The position numbers and the translations under genes were made by a program. The notes under the pieces were generated by a model. It worked only from the letters and a program-made list of their open reading frames with translations, had not been told where the DNA came from and ran no database searches. Positions 35,333-45,304 of a stretch of 64,000 nt of DNA are shown here, in pieces. Location of the stretch: NCBI GenBank assembly GCA_041399065.1, contig JAWKTN010000009.1, positions 124,001 through 188,000 of the forward strand, given 5' to 3'. This DNA comes from JAGQPD01 sp020426865. Lineage in GTDB: Bacteria > Planctomycetota > Planctomycetia > Pirellulales > Pirellulaceae. Position 1 is the stretch's first letter, and every line of letters begins with the position of its first letter.

Positions 35333-35963
35333 CGGGCAAACTACCTCCCAGTTTTTCGTGCAAAGCCAATCGAGCTGAACGCCACGTGCGTCGCACGGTC
35401 CGCACGGAAACGTCCATCAACCGTGCCGCGTCTTCTTGAGATAGTCCGTGATACCAAAGTAAGTCAACCACCGTTCGCTCCTGCTCGGGTAACCCATCAA
35501 TCAATTGATGGAACTCGCTCCACTCTTGCATCTTCTGCGGATCGAGCGAAAGTTCGGCCGGGTCGAACGCAAACGCGGCACGGCCAGCATATTCGTCGCG
35601 CCGTTCAACGCCAGCTTGCGAGTAGTGATTCGCTCCCAACCCTTCGGGCCCGCCATAGCTGCGACTCAGGTCGATCAACTCTCGGCGAATCTGCTGTGCC
35701 GCTAACCGCAAGAAATGTTGGGCGTCGTTCAATTCGACCTTCTCCAGCGAGCGATACAACCTCATCGACGCCCGTTGGAAGACGTCCTCGGTCTGCTCCC
35801 AGCGGCCGACCCGTTCGAAACCTCGCTTGATCTGCCGCGTCAAGTGCATCAAACGTGCACAGGCCACGTTCAAAAGCTCCTCGCGTGCCGTCGTGTCACC
35901 ATCACGCAAACGCTCGACCCAACGCTGTATGATCTCGGTGTTCTCACCGTACTGCCTGTTCAT
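35325..35963 (-). CDS. ECF-type sigma factor coupled to a Ser/Thr kinase
   Basis: 212 residues from ATG 35963, chosen for the GGAGAG site a few bases upstream (the frame extends to 36017). Region 2: RDGDTTAREELLNVACARLM, TEDVFQRASMRLYRSLEKV, HFLRLAAQQIRRELIDLSR. Region 4: DGLPEQERTVVDLLWYHGLSQ, AARLMDVSVRTVRRTWRSAR with a helix-turn-helix. It resembles the ECF groups that in planctomycetes sit next to Ser/Thr kinase genes instead of anti-sigma genes. The 8-base overlap with the kinase start indicates co-translation. Activation by phosphorylation from the neighbour is inference. Confidence 0.88.
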   Translation of the reverse strand: MNRQYGENTEIIQRWVERLRDGDTTAREELLNVACARLMHLTRQIKRGFERVGRWEQTEDVFQRASMRLYRSLEKVELNDAQHFLRLAAQQIRRELIDLSRSYGGPEGLGANHYSQAGVERRDEYAGRAAFAFDPAELSLDPQKMQEWSEFHQLIDGLPEQERTVVDLLWYHGLSQEDAARLMDVSVRTVRRTWRSARLALHEKLGGSLPGE

Positions 35964-36059
35964 GCTCACTCTCCAGCTGTGCTGCGTCTGTGCTACCTTA
36001 GCGAGCAAGGCTACCACGAGCGGACATTCTTTCGACTTACATTTTCGAATTCGAGCCGT

Positions 36060-39000
36060 TTATTCAAAAAGCAAGATACCAGAGTATGACGGTTCGGTCG
36101 ACAAGTCCAGTTCTGCGGGCCACGATTGACTCCCTCGGTCCGGAATGATCCGCCGCAGTCCAAACACCCACGCGTCATCCGTCACATTGACTCGGGTCAA
36201 CTCGGACAACGGTATCGCTACCTCGCACGTCCATGATTCATCGTCGCGGACCGCCGCGATATACCACCGCGGATTCCAGGTCGCGTCGTCAAAACACGAT
36301 TCGTTCCCCCAACCTCGCCAGTCAACGGCGAACCGCCAGGCACTCAACATGTCGCGATTCGTGTCGAAGTAAAGCTCGACTCGGTCCTCACTGGCAAGGT
36401 TCGTGTCTCGCTGCCGTGGTTCTGTCGCCGCGTCGTACCGGCACCCCTCGGCCGTTGTGCACTGAACACTAATGTAGATGAACTCGTCGTCGTGCCCACA
36501 ACGTATGCTTGTATCCGGTGCCGGTTGGGTCGACGCGTGATTGGCCACGTCGAGCGTCACCGCCGATTGCCATGTCTCATCGTCCAATCGCCCATCCAGC
36601 GACGGTCGAGGCGTATGTGGCAATCGAAGGATTGGCATCTGAAGCTGCTCGGCGCGCAAAGGGTTTCGCCGCGATAACTCGTACGACGCCCACCGGTGCC
36701 ACTGCGGTTGGTAGTCGTTTGCCAATAGCGACCGATAAACCTTGTCGGCGTCCTGCCACTGGCCATTCGTCCGAAATAACGCTGCTCGCGCCAATCGCAT
36801 TCGCGGTTCAGCAAATAACGCTGCCTGCGTTCTTTCGAGCTCCCCGATCGTGACTTTGGATTCGTCATTGCCTGTCGACAGTGGAGTCTGCGTCCGCAAT
36901 TTCAATTCCACGCTACTGGTCGAACGCAAGACATCCCTGGCAGCGGCCGGGTTTAACGGGTGCTGCTCGTCCTCGAGCAATTTAGCCAGCATCTGTGCCG
37001 CTAGATCATGGGCCCCCTGTGCCTGAAACTGTCGGGACAACAGATAATACACTTCCCCTCTTTGATACGCCGTCAGGCCGGTTGCGAGCTCGTCCAATCG
37101 CGATAACATTGTCGACATGTCGCGTTGTCCAGACGCCGCCTGTTTCAACAATGAATCCAACAACCGTCGACTTTGTGCCTGCGCCCGTAACTGCGTCAAC
37201 TGTTGCCGCTCTGCCTCAGGCATGGTTCGCCTCGCAGCCGGATCGATCGCCGTTCCCAGGGAAGCAAAGATCGACCGCCCGTTCCAGTCCGCCGCGGCTG
37301 CGTCCACGCGACGTACCATCCACGTCGTCCCAGGTGCAACTTCCGGACCCAGCGTCAGGCAACGCTGACCAATCCGAGCTAATTCGCCTACACTGTAACC
37401 GATCGGAAGAGATAGGCTGTTGTCATAAACGGTGACACTTGTCGTCGGGTCTCCGCCGGATACTTGCGAGAATACCGCGGCCACTTCACACGGGCTGACT
37501 CCCACGAGCATCAATTGGTCGCGATGCTCGTTCGCATCACCCGCAGTTTCGACTGCCTTCAACGTGGCCTCAAACGTCTGCTGAGATTCGCGATCGGTGT
37601 CGCTAGGGGAACACGTCACGATAACCGTCGGCTGGTACTGCCGTATCGCCAGGCAAATGCGAGTGGTCAGCGTCGCGATGGAATAGGGTCCCCGGCATAT
37701 ATCGCAGCCACTGGACGACGTACTGGCTACCGCGGCCTCCAGTCGATCTTGAAGCGTGCCCGATTCATCGTTGGAATGACTCGCATTGGTCACCAGCAGT
37801 CGTGTGTGGTGTCCATCGACCGCTGAATACTGTGCCAGCAAACCCCACGGGATGTCCTCCACCCGCGATGTCACGATTAACACCGATGCACGCGATCCGA
37901 ATTGCGATTGTACCGCCCAACTCGTGCCGCCGTCGGTCGTTGCCATGATCGTACCCAACGGGCCGACTGCCCAACCTTGCTGTTCATCGATAAACGTGAT
38001 CGCCTCGACAGGAAGCGAAGTCAAAGTCCTCCGAACGTTCCAGGTACTGCCACGATCGGAGCTGTAGAGCATCGTTGTACCCGGGTTCATGCCTATCCAG
38101 ACATGGTTCTGGTAGTGACCGACACATGTAAAGTCAAACCGCTCGGCAATGCCCGTGGGAATTGCCGGCCCGTTGTCTTGCCATGTTGCTCCACCGTCAA
38201 GACTGACCCATAGTAGGCCACCGTCACCTGCGGCGATCGACACTTGTCCATCGATAAAGCAGAGGTCTCGTATTCGCCGGGGATCCATGGGTGGCGTCGT
38301 AGCGGCCAAGATCCGATTGCCATGGACGATTCCAATCTGATTGGCGTATCCGGCGAGTAACACGTGATCTTCGCCAAGAAAATCTGCTGAACTCCACCCG
38401 ACTGAGGTCAGCCCCGCATTGCCCCGCCACGACTTGCCCTCATTGGAGGTGCTCATTACTCCACGCGGAAACATCGAAGACGATCCGCCCACCACCGTCG
38501 CCACGCGCGGACGCCAACCGCGAACCGCGTGAAGTCCGCCGATGAAGTCGGTTGGTGCGCGCTGCCAGGAATTACCGCCGTCCTGCGTCGTCAACACTAC
38601 ACCCCGCTGATGTCCGGTCCCTTGCTCCGCCAACGCGCCGACAATCCAGCCGTGTTGCGGGTCAGAAAAGTGCACGCAATGCAGCGTATGACGGCAAACG
38701 GCGTCTTGCAGCAGCCAGTTCCGCCCTCCGTCAATTGTGTGCCAGATAACCCCTCGATCACCAACGGCCCAGCCATTTTGCCGGTCGGTGAAATGGATAT
38801 CGCGAAGCGTTGCGTCACGTCGAAAGGCATCCGGCCAGGTGATTTCCTGGATGGGATCCTGCCCGAACGCCGTGCCACATGGAATCGCCGGGACGAACCG
38901 AATACCTAGAACCAACAAGTATCCGGCACAGGCGAGCACGGCAGGGCATCGATCGATCGCCGTCCGCCTGCCGCGGCACCGATTCCAACTGCACCGATCT

Positions 39001-39068
39001 CGTTGTGTTTGGCGTGGGGCGTTCGCGTTCACGTGAGACTCCTTTTTGAGGACGAAGAACAACAACAC
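36060..39068 (-). CDS. Exported Ycf48-like propeller with degenerate LmbE-like domain and CBM9-like end
   Basis: 1002 residues. The start is uncertain (ATG 39068, or GTG 39032); a hydrophobic segment (VLACAGYLLVLGIRFV) supports export. Residues ~75-390: Ycf48/BNR-type propeller with repeats such as NGWAVGDRGVIWHTIDGG, HGWIVGALAEQG and QGWAVGPLGTIMATTDGG. Residues ~400-610: a fold that reads like PIG-L/LmbE deacetylases (VLIVTSRVEDIPWGLLAQY), with the metal motif HPDDE degenerated to SRVED, so likely inactive. A helical TPR-like part follows, then a CBM9-like C-terminus (SLDGRLDDETW, VELYFDTNRD). It probably recognises a large surface polymer or complex. No clear operon partner. Confidence 0.75.
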   Translation of the reverse strand: MLLFFVLKKESHVNANAPRQTQRDRCSWNRCRGRRTAIDRCPAVLACAGYLLVLGIRFVPAIPCGTAFGQDPIQEITWPDAFRRDATLRDIHFTDRQNGWAVGDRGVIWHTIDGGRNWLLQDAVCRHTLHCVHFSDPQHGWIVGALAEQGTGHQRGVVLTTQDGGNSWQRAPTDFIGGLHAVRGWRPRVATVVGGSSSMFPRGVMSTSNEGKSWRGNAGLTSVGWSSADFLGEDHVLLAGYANQIGIVHGNRILAATTPPMDPRRIRDLCFIDGQVSIAAGDGGLLWVSLDGGATWQDNGPAIPTGIAERFDFTCVGHYQNHVWIGMNPGTTMLYSSDRGSTWNVRRTLTSLPVEAITFIDEQQGWAVGPLGTIMATTDGGTSWAVQSQFGSRASVLIVTSRVEDIPWGLLAQYSAVDGHHTRLLVTNASHSNDESGTLQDRLEAAVASTSSSGCDICRGPYSIATLTTRICLAIRQYQPTVIVTCSPSDTDRESQQTFEATLKAVETAGDANEHRDQLMLVGVSPCEVAAVFSQVSGGDPTTSVTVYDNSLSLPIGYSVGELARIGQRCLTLGPEVAPGTTWMVRRVDAAAADWNGRSIFASLGTAIDPAARRTMPEAERQQLTQLRAQAQSRRLLDSLLKQAASGQRDMSTMLSRLDELATGLTAYQRGEVYYLLSRQFQAQGAHDLAAQMLAKLLEDEQHPLNPAAARDVLRSTSSVELKLRTQTPLSTGNDESKVTIGELERTQAALFAEPRMRLARAALFRTNGQWQDADKVYRSLLANDYQPQWHRWASYELSRRNPLRAEQLQMPILRLPHTPRPSLDGRLDDETWQSAVTLDVANHASTQPAPDTSIRCGHDDEFIYISVQCTTAEGCRYDAATEPRQRDTNLASEDRVELYFDTNRDMLSAWRFAVDWRGWGNESCFDDATWNPRWYIAAVRDDESWTCEVAIPLSELTRVNVTDDAWVFGLRRIIPDRGSQSWPAELDLSTEPSYSGILLFE

Positions 39069-39108
39069 CCATCGCGACGTGTCGACCGTTGGAATCTGGT
39101 TTCATCTA

Positions 39109-40734
39109 TCAGTAATCACGCAAAATCTCTTCTGCCGCGTTTTTGCCACATGCCCCCATCACGCCACCGCCAGGATGGCTGGCAGCGCCACAAAGATACA
39201 AACCCTTAACTGGCGTGCGATGATCAGTCCACCCTGGCACAGGTCGCATGGCATACAGTTGACCGAGATTCATCGCCCCCTGCATGATGTTTCCACCGGT
39301 GATGCCATACACTCGTTCCAGATCCAAAGGGCTAAGCACCTGGCGATGGATGATCGACTTTGGGAACTTCGGCGCATATTGGGCAATCTCGTCAATGCAG
39401 CGATCGGCAAACGACTCCTTGATGTTGTCCCAATGCCCCTCCGACAATCGGTACGGCGCATACTGCACGAAGATCGACATCACATGATGACCTTCGGGAG
39501 CAATCGTGCGATCGACGCTCGACGGCAGAGTCATTTCGAGCACCGGATGTTGGCTAGGCCGACCATACTTGGCGTCGTCATAGGCTCGTTCGATATATTC
39601 CAGTGTGGGCGAAATGTGCATCGTTCCGTGATGATGTGCCACGATGCCGTTGCTCGGCAGACAACTGAAATCAGGAGGCTCAGAAAGCGCCAGATTGATC
39701 TTCGCCGAAGCGGACGAATAGTCGATTCGTGCGACGGCCTTTCGAAAAGTCTCTGGTAGATGGTCGGCCGCCAGGAACCGTTCAAATGTCAAATGCGCGT
39801 CGACGCTCGACGCCACAATCGGTGCCGATAACGTCTCGCCACCGGCAAGCAACACTCCTTCAACGCGGCCCTGATCGGCCAGGATCTGGACGACCTCCGC
39901 TTCGCGACGTATTTCTACGTGCAAATCGTGACATGCTGCTTCCAATGCATCCGCTAGGCCCCCCATGCCACCTTGCACGTATCCCCACACGCCACGAGCC
40001 CCGCCGGCCTGTCCCATCACATGATGCAACAATACGTAAGCCGTGCCAGGCGATGAGATGGACGCAAATGCGCCGATGATCGCGTCGGTCGCCAACGTTG
40101 CACGCAGTACTTCAGTCTCGAACCATCGCTCCAGTATCGGCCGCGCTGCCGCCGTAAGCAATTCAATCGCTTCCGGTAGATCCTCTCCCAATTCCGCTAA
40201 TGCCCGATGCATGTCCCATAGTTTGCTCGCATCGCGAAATCGCTTTGTGACACCAATATGACGCCATGACTTGGGCAACGGCAATGGATCGGGGGCGGAT
40301 CGCGACAACGTGGGCTCCAATACCTGAGCCACTCGCTCCAACAAAGCGTTGTAACGCGGATATGCCTCTGCGTCCTTGCCGCTGAATTTGGCAATCTCCC
40401 GATGATTGGCCTCCATGTCGGGACCCAGGGTGAGACTGCGACCATCTAGCAGCGGCGTGAACGACGAAGGTGTCCGCGGCAAAACCCGCAAACCATACTG
40501 CTTTAACCGCAACTCACGAGTTATCTCCGGCAAAAACAAACTGATCACATACGCCGCCGTCGATACCCGATAGCCCGGCCACAGCTCTTCCGTCGTCGCA
40601 CATCCACCAAGCACATGCCGGCGCTCCAAGACGCACACCGACTTGCCAGCCCTCGCCAAATACGCGGCCGTGACCAGACCATTGTGCCCGCCACCGATTA
40701 CGATCGCATCAAAATGCTTCCGTTCTTGCTTCAT
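39109..40734 (-). CDS. FAD-dependent oxidoreductase, phytoene desaturase/PYROXD2-like
   Basis: 541 residues from ATG 40734 (MKQERKHFDAIVIGGGHNG). N-terminal dinucleotide fold GGGHNGLVTAAYLARAGK then VLERRHVLGGCATTEE; C-terminal FAD motif GLYLCGAASHPGGGVMGACG. The length and the HPGGGV ending match the NAD(P)/FAD amine-oxidase group that includes carotenoid desaturases and the PYROXD2 branch. No carotenoid gene is nearby, so a desaturase role is not supported by context. It sits between the Ycf48-like gene (41 bases away) and the GH106 gene, all on the minus strand with moderate gaps. Confidence 0.85.
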   Translation of the reverse strand: MKQERKHFDAIVIGGGHNGLVTAAYLARAGKSVCVLERRHVLGGCATTEELWPGYRVSTAAYVISLFLPEITRELRLKQYGLRVLPRTPSSFTPLLDGRSLTLGPDMEANHREIAKFSGKDAEAYPRYNALLERVAQVLEPTLSRSAPDPLPLPKSWRHIGVTKRFRDASKLWDMHRALAELGEDLPEAIELLTAAARPILERWFETEVLRATLATDAIIGAFASISSPGTAYVLLHHVMGQAGGARGVWGYVQGGMGGLADALEAACHDLHVEIRREAEVVQILADQGRVEGVLLAGGETLSAPIVASSVDAHLTFERFLAADHLPETFRKAVARIDYSSASAKINLALSEPPDFSCLPSNGIVAHHHGTMHISPTLEYIERAYDDAKYGRPSQHPVLEMTLPSSVDRTIAPEGHHVMSIFVQYAPYRLSEGHWDNIKESFADRCIDEIAQYAPKFPKSIIHRQVLSPLDLERVYGITGGNIMQGAMNLGQLYAMRPVPGWTDHRTPVKGLYLCGAASHPGGGVMGACGKNAAEEILRDY

Positions 40735-40891
40735 CGATTTCCACACCACCTCGTGTAACTTACCAAGCCGCCGCGTCCGAACTGTCCCCTGAATGACCTA
40801 CTTCGTCGCCATCCTAGCCTGCCCAACCTGCTTAGTCTTACAGGTCGTACTTAGGGTGTTTTTGCCACTGTGATGGACGAGAGCCGGTGTG

Positions 40892-43800
40892 TCAATCGTG
40901 GTTCGAGATTGCGTATTCAAGCCAAGCATTCTCGGCGTCCATCTCGTCGGGAGGTCCGTCGAACGTTACCAAGCGAAATCGCGAAGCGTAGGGCACGCCC
41001 GGCTGCAATTGGAAGGGTCCCAGCACTGGGGGAGCCAGCGAAAAATAGGGCATCGATGGATGCAATCTTACCGGTTGAGGATATCGGTAATTCTGCGGAT
41101 GTCCCATCGCGACGACGTACGCAGGTGAGCCATCGACGTTGCCGTGCGTGATCAACCAATTGGGTCGCGTGTGGTTTCCGTCAGTGCGATGCTTTCCCTG
41201 GCTGGTCATGAATCCAAAGGATGGATCCTTTCCCCATTGACGGTGCCCGCGGAAGCCAAAGCCGCCGTAAACATACTCGTTCAACTGCAATGGTTTTTCA
41301 GCCACGCACACTTGTGTGGACTCGAGGTCGACGACCAACGGGTCGCTCCTGTGATAGGCCCGCACCGTCCACTGCTCTTTTAGAATGGTGTTGGGCGGAT
41401 TGTCATCTTGCAGCTGCACGTGGTCGAGCGTCACCGTGAATTCAGCAAACACCGGCCCGGAAACCAAGTTGTCCACGGAAACGTGTCGCACGTTTCCGGT
41501 GCGGTCCTTCTGATTCCAAAAGTCGACCTTCTTGCCATCGTAGGTTGTGTTGACCCATGCCGTGAAGACACCATGTTGATGGGCATGGTCGGGCGGATAA
41601 TCATCGGTCAACACGCGCCCCCCCGGCGAATAGAGTGGGTGAATGAAACCGCTGCGAGCGAACACGGGGTCAATGTCGGCTGGCACGGGCGCAATATCAC
41701 AGTGATACACCAACACCGGCTGGTCATCATTACGGATACGGAGCGTGCCGTTGCGCTCTTCGCAAAATACGTGAGAGCTGGTTGCCTGGTCGGTGCTTTC
41801 CAAGCGATACTTGCGGACTTGCGATCGGTCGATCGCCTCATCGAGAAGCCAATAGACGGTTGACGGAGTTTCGCTCGAATCGGCTTGGTTGCTGACGTGA
41901 CTGACTTGAGCATCGATCACGCTACCGGAATCAGTTCGCACGACACGATACGCAGCATCGCGATCGTAGTTTGCGGGTAGGCGAATCGACATTAAGTGTT
42001 GCGCGGGAAGTGGGCGCGTGTTGGCGCGGATTTCGAAAGTCAGGGATTTGGACTTCGACGTCGATTTCGTGGGCCTCGAGCTCGTGTCAGACACGTGTGT
42101 GTCAATTGCCGCCAGCGGAATTAAACGGACGGGCCCCAGCAATCCCGAGGGGAGAGGTGACCATTGAGTAGCCGAGAACAAACCATCGGGGCCGCGATTG
42201 CCACGTTCTTTGGCCGCGAAATTGACGTTATAGAATTTCTTCCATTTCACGCCGGTACGATCCAATGCAATGATTCGATTGGTCATCAAGTTGGCGACCT
42301 CAATTTCCAGTGTGTTTGGGCCATCGACAAGCATGTCACGGGTGATGCGAAAACGATGCGGTGCGATGATCGAAGTGCCCACCTCGTGACCGTTGAGCGT
42401 GACGCGGGCCGATTCGTGAACCGTCCCCAGATCGAGCCACCATGCCTCGGCAGTACCAGGTGGCTGTTCGAACGTCGTCGTGTACGTTGCCAAGCCAGAA
42501 AAGTCCGCGGCGCCAGCGACTTCAAGATCGGTCCATGACCTCAATGTGTCGATCGATTGCCTCGGCGGCAACGCCGGGCCTCCCTTTATGAACTGCAGTT
42601 GCCAGGGACCAGGCAAGGTGATCGATGAAGCAATGGCTACGGAATGCAGTTGATCGTAGCGGTGCCGCGGAGCGCCTGCGAGCGGTTTATCCCAGGTGTG
42701 AATCACGACCGACTCGTTGGGCATCAGTTGCAGTCGTATGTTCATACTCCCATCGGAATTGGTCTTGGTGTCCGCAAGTCCGGTTGTGTGTTGCATGCAG
42801 TCGAACAGTACGGCGTCTGCCGCCGGACGCGATACCGTTACCCAATCATCGAACGGTGTGTTAGCCGAGTTGACGATGAAATAGGTATGTCCGTGATCGT
42901 GTCGACGGCGAGCAAACTGCAATTGTCTGGCAACCAACGATTCCGCTGCGATGCCCAAGCTTATCAGTGCTCTCAATGCGTTGTCGGTCACAATTAGCTG
43001 GCCTCGCCCGACTTTGGCCACCGAAGTTCCGTGACCATCGTCGATAAAAGCCAGCCCGCTTTGCGATGCTTTGAGCCGATGCTGACGTTCTCGCAGTTCG
43101 AAGACTCCCGGCACGTCGTCTGGCAACGAATCGCAAAAAATAACGTTGGCACCCGACATGGCTAGTAATACTATGTGGTTCCAGGTATCAAGCGGGATCA
43201 GCTTCGCTGCAGGCACGACGATCGTGCGATAGCGGGCCCCCGACGGGGCCGTGATGGCCGCTGCATCGGCCGATAGCGTGAGGATTTGCTTGTCCGATAC
43301 GAAATCAAAAGCATGGCCGCCTGCCAATAGGGTTTCGGCAACGGGACGCGCCGAGGTGTCTTTCAGACTGCCATCAAAATGGTGCAGTGTCTTCCGGCCA
43401 GGTGCCGACCAGAGATCGTGGATGGGTGTATAGAGCAGAATGTCATTGTCAGGCTGATCGGCTTGAAGAAATGATTGGCAGCGGGCGACATACGCGTTCA
43501 ACTGGTGGAAATGTTCCCAGAACGAGTTGCTGGGGGCGTAGTTCACCGCGGCATAGAAGAGCCAGCCGGGCCATGTCTCCGTGGTGGGTGAATAGGTCGT
43601 GCCATGATAACAAATATGATTGACGCCACCGAGGAAGTAACGATCTACCGATTGCTTGGTTTCCGCAAGAGTGCCACGAAAATGCTCATTCATCCACGTG
43701 GCAGCCTCGGCCGATGCCAGCCTGTGGCCCGCTACGTGTGCCGCCGAGGAAGCAGTCATGAATTGAATGACGTCGGTCCCTTCCGTTTCGGGAATATCGC

Positions 43801-45019
43801 TGGCAGCATATAGATCCAGAATGTTTGCCGGAGAGCCGTGGGCCTGATTGCGAATGATGGCTTGCTTTGATGCCGCCCACTGACGCCATGGTGTGGTAAA
43901 CTCATCCAGCAGCAGATCGGAAACCGTCTCCCGATAGTCGCACATGACTCGCCATTTCATCGGGTCCGAATCGTCTTCGGCGGCCAGATGATGGAGATAG
44001 TGTCGTAGGTCGTAACGCCGGCGTTTTTGAAATTGTGCGAAGAAGTCCGGTGTCCAATCGGCGTTTCCTGATGCATCGTCAACTTCGTAGGAGTCGTTGA
44101 AGAACGCCCGCAATGATGTGATATCGCTCGTGGCAAAGGCCTCGTCGAATCGCGACAAGTATGCCTCCAATGCTGCCTGGGAAAAATGATCGATTACATT
44201 GCCCTCGCCCCCCGGACCGGCGCGTTCGACCATCTTGCCGTGCCAACCCTGGAAGCCCGCTACGAGCGTCCAGGCGTCGGAATCTGGTACCCAGTCCAAC
44301 TTGCCGTCCTCCGCGACGCGGTCGGTCAAGTCAACAATGTGTCCCTGGTCGTCGGTCGCAATGAGTGCCTGTAACGGCATCGGCTTTTCAAAGCGAATTT
44401 GTTCCAGTGCCAGGCCTTGCAGATCCTTGTTTTCGCGAATCGGTTCCACAAGATCCGCAATCGCAATCCGGCGTCCGACGGCACGTGCCATTGGTCGTTG
44501 GAGCATCCGGATAGGACCATCGATTGGCGCGTTTTTCCGCGGCGAATATTTCTGGAACGTGAGATACTTGCAGGCGTCAGCTGCGTCGATCCATTGTCCA
44601 CCAAACGGCCAGCCGGTTCCGGTTGCCATGTCGACCAGCAGATCATGCTTGTCGGCTTCGGCCAATGTAAATGTCAGCAGTTCAACCCAGCGTGGCGAGA
44701 GATACTCGACAAACCGTTGTTCTTCTCCTTGGACGCCGTAGATGGGCGTAATCTCCAGCCCGCCGATGCCCGCGTCGGAATAGCTGGCCATGGCCAGCGA
44801 TAGCTCCTGTTCAGACACACTGTTCCCCATCCACCACCAACGCGTCCACGGTTTCGTTTCTGCGGTGATGGCGGGCCATGCAAGTGGATCAACCGCGATT
44901 GCCTCAGCTGCCATTGTCTCAGCGACTTGTGACGTTGTGACGACCGCGACCGCGCTGCCAAGGCAAAAAACGCAGGCCGTGATTCGATTGGAAGCGTGTC
45001 GCAAGGGAGACATGAACAT
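40892..45019 (-). CDS. Secreted GH106-type alpha-L-rhamnosidase fused to a DUF6807 (PmoA-like) domain
   Basis: 1375 residues with an N-terminal signal peptide (to about AVAVVTTSQVAETMAAEA; ATG 45019, or 45013). Residues ~55-640 carry the GH106-like catalytic region: RWWWMGNSVSEQELSLAM, GIGGLEITPIYG, TGTGWPFGGQW, HICYHGTTYSPTTETWPGW, YAPSNSFWEHFHQLNAY. A beta-sandwich sugar-binding part follows (~830-960). The C-terminal ~300 residues form a DUF6807 domain (GFIHPLYSPGGRVLTDDYP, DHAHQHGVFTAW, FGFRGHRQWGKD) usually found as a separate protein. GH106 enzymes release L-rhamnose from plant and algal polysaccharides. The fusion is unusual and fits the rhamnose locus next door. Confidence 0.82.
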   Translation of the reverse strand: MFMSPLRHASNRITACVFCLGSAVAVVTTSQVAETMAAEAIAVDPLAWPAITAETKPWTRWWWMGNSVSEQELSLAMASYSDAGIGGLEITPIYGVQGEEQRFVEYLSPRWVELLTFTLAEADKHDLLVDMATGTGWPFGGQWIDAADACKYLTFQKYSPRKNAPIDGPIRMLQRPMARAVGRRIAIADLVEPIRENKDLQGLALEQIRFEKPMPLQALIATDDQGHIVDLTDRVAEDGKLDWVPDSDAWTLVAGFQGWHGKMVERAGPGGEGNVIDHFSQAALEAYLSRFDEAFATSDITSLRAFFNDSYEVDDASGNADWTPDFFAQFQKRRRYDLRHYLHHLAAEDDSDPMKWRVMCDYRETVSDLLLDEFTTPWRQWAASKQAIIRNQAHGSPANILDLYAASDIPETEGTDVIQFMTASSAAHVAGHRLASAEAATWMNEHFRGTLAETKQSVDRYFLGGVNHICYHGTTYSPTTETWPGWLFYAAVNYAPSNSFWEHFHQLNAYVARCQSFLQADQPDNDILLYTPIHDLWSAPGRKTLHHFDGSLKDTSARPVAETLLAGGHAFDFVSDKQILTLSADAAAITAPSGARYRTIVVPAAKLIPLDTWNHIVLLAMSGANVIFCDSLPDDVPGVFELRERQHRLKASQSGLAFIDDGHGTSVAKVGRGQLIVTDNALRALISLGIAAESLVARQLQFARRRHDHGHTYFIVNSANTPFDDWVTVSRPAADAVLFDCMQHTTGLADTKTNSDGSMNIRLQLMPNESVVIHTWDKPLAGAPRHRYDQLHSVAIASSITLPGPWQLQFIKGGPALPPRQSIDTLRSWTDLEVAGAADFSGLATYTTTFEQPPGTAEAWWLDLGTVHESARVTLNGHEVGTSIIAPHRFRITRDMLVDGPNTLEIEVANLMTNRIIALDRTGVKWKKFYNVNFAAKERGNRGPDGLFSATQWSPLPSGLLGPVRLIPLAAIDTHVSDTSSRPTKSTSKSKSLTFEIRANTRPLPAQHLMSIRLPANYDRDAAYRVVRTDSGSVIDAQVSHVSNQADSSETPSTVYWLLDEAIDRSQVRKYRLESTDQATSSHVFCEERNGTLRIRNDDQPVLVYHCDIAPVPADIDPVFARSGFIHPLYSPGGRVLTDDYPPDHAHQHGVFTAWVNTTYDGKKVDFWNQKDRTGNVRHVSVDNLVSGPVFAEFTVTLDHVQLQDDNPPNTILKEQWTVRAYHRSDPLVVDLESTQVCVAEKPLQLNEYVYGGFGFRGHRQWGKDPSFGFMTSQGKHRTDGNHTRPNWLITHGNVDGSPAYVVAMGHPQNYRYPQPVRLHPSMPYFSLAPPVLGPFQLQPGVPYASRFRLVTFDGPPDEMDAENAWLEYAISNHD

Positions 45020-45079
45020 GGCCGAATTCCAGGGTGGGAGGGAGCGATTCGGTGGCGTGTCACGCGCGGGCCGACAACC

Positions 45080-45289
45080 CTACGCCGTTGACTTGGGTTG
45101 CGGGTCGCGTCCCATCCAAAACGGTGTTGCCACAAACCAGGCAATCGTCGCGATCAATAGATACAGTTGCGATTGTCCCAGCGATATCAAGTCCGCGAGG
45201 TACATTAAAGACGGACCGACGGTTCCAACAAGGGCAATCCAGGAGATCGCTTGGAGGACGCGACGCAGCAGTTGGGGTTTGTCGTTCAT
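45080..45289 (-). CDS. Small membrane protein next to the NCS1-like permease
   Basis: 69 residues. Two hydrophobic helices (AISWIALVGTVGPSLMYLA and LYLLIATIAWFVATPFW) and a short Lys-rich C-terminus. It lies 15 bases after the permease stop and 61 bases before the GH106 gene, in the rhamnose group, suggesting co-expression. Small two-helix proteins of this sort often sit beside transporters in planctomycetes and may act as an accessory subunit. No family motif seen. Confidence 0.65.
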   Translation of the reverse strand: MNDKPQLLRRVLQAISWIALVGTVGPSLMYLADLISLGQSQLYLLIATIAWFVATPFWMGRDPQPKSTA

Positions 45290-45304
45290 GGCGATAGTCG
45301 AGGG

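Noticed and set aside
39109..40734. Carotenoid biosynthesis locus
   Set aside because: The FAD oxidoreductase is desaturase-like, but no phytoene synthase or cyclase lies nearby.
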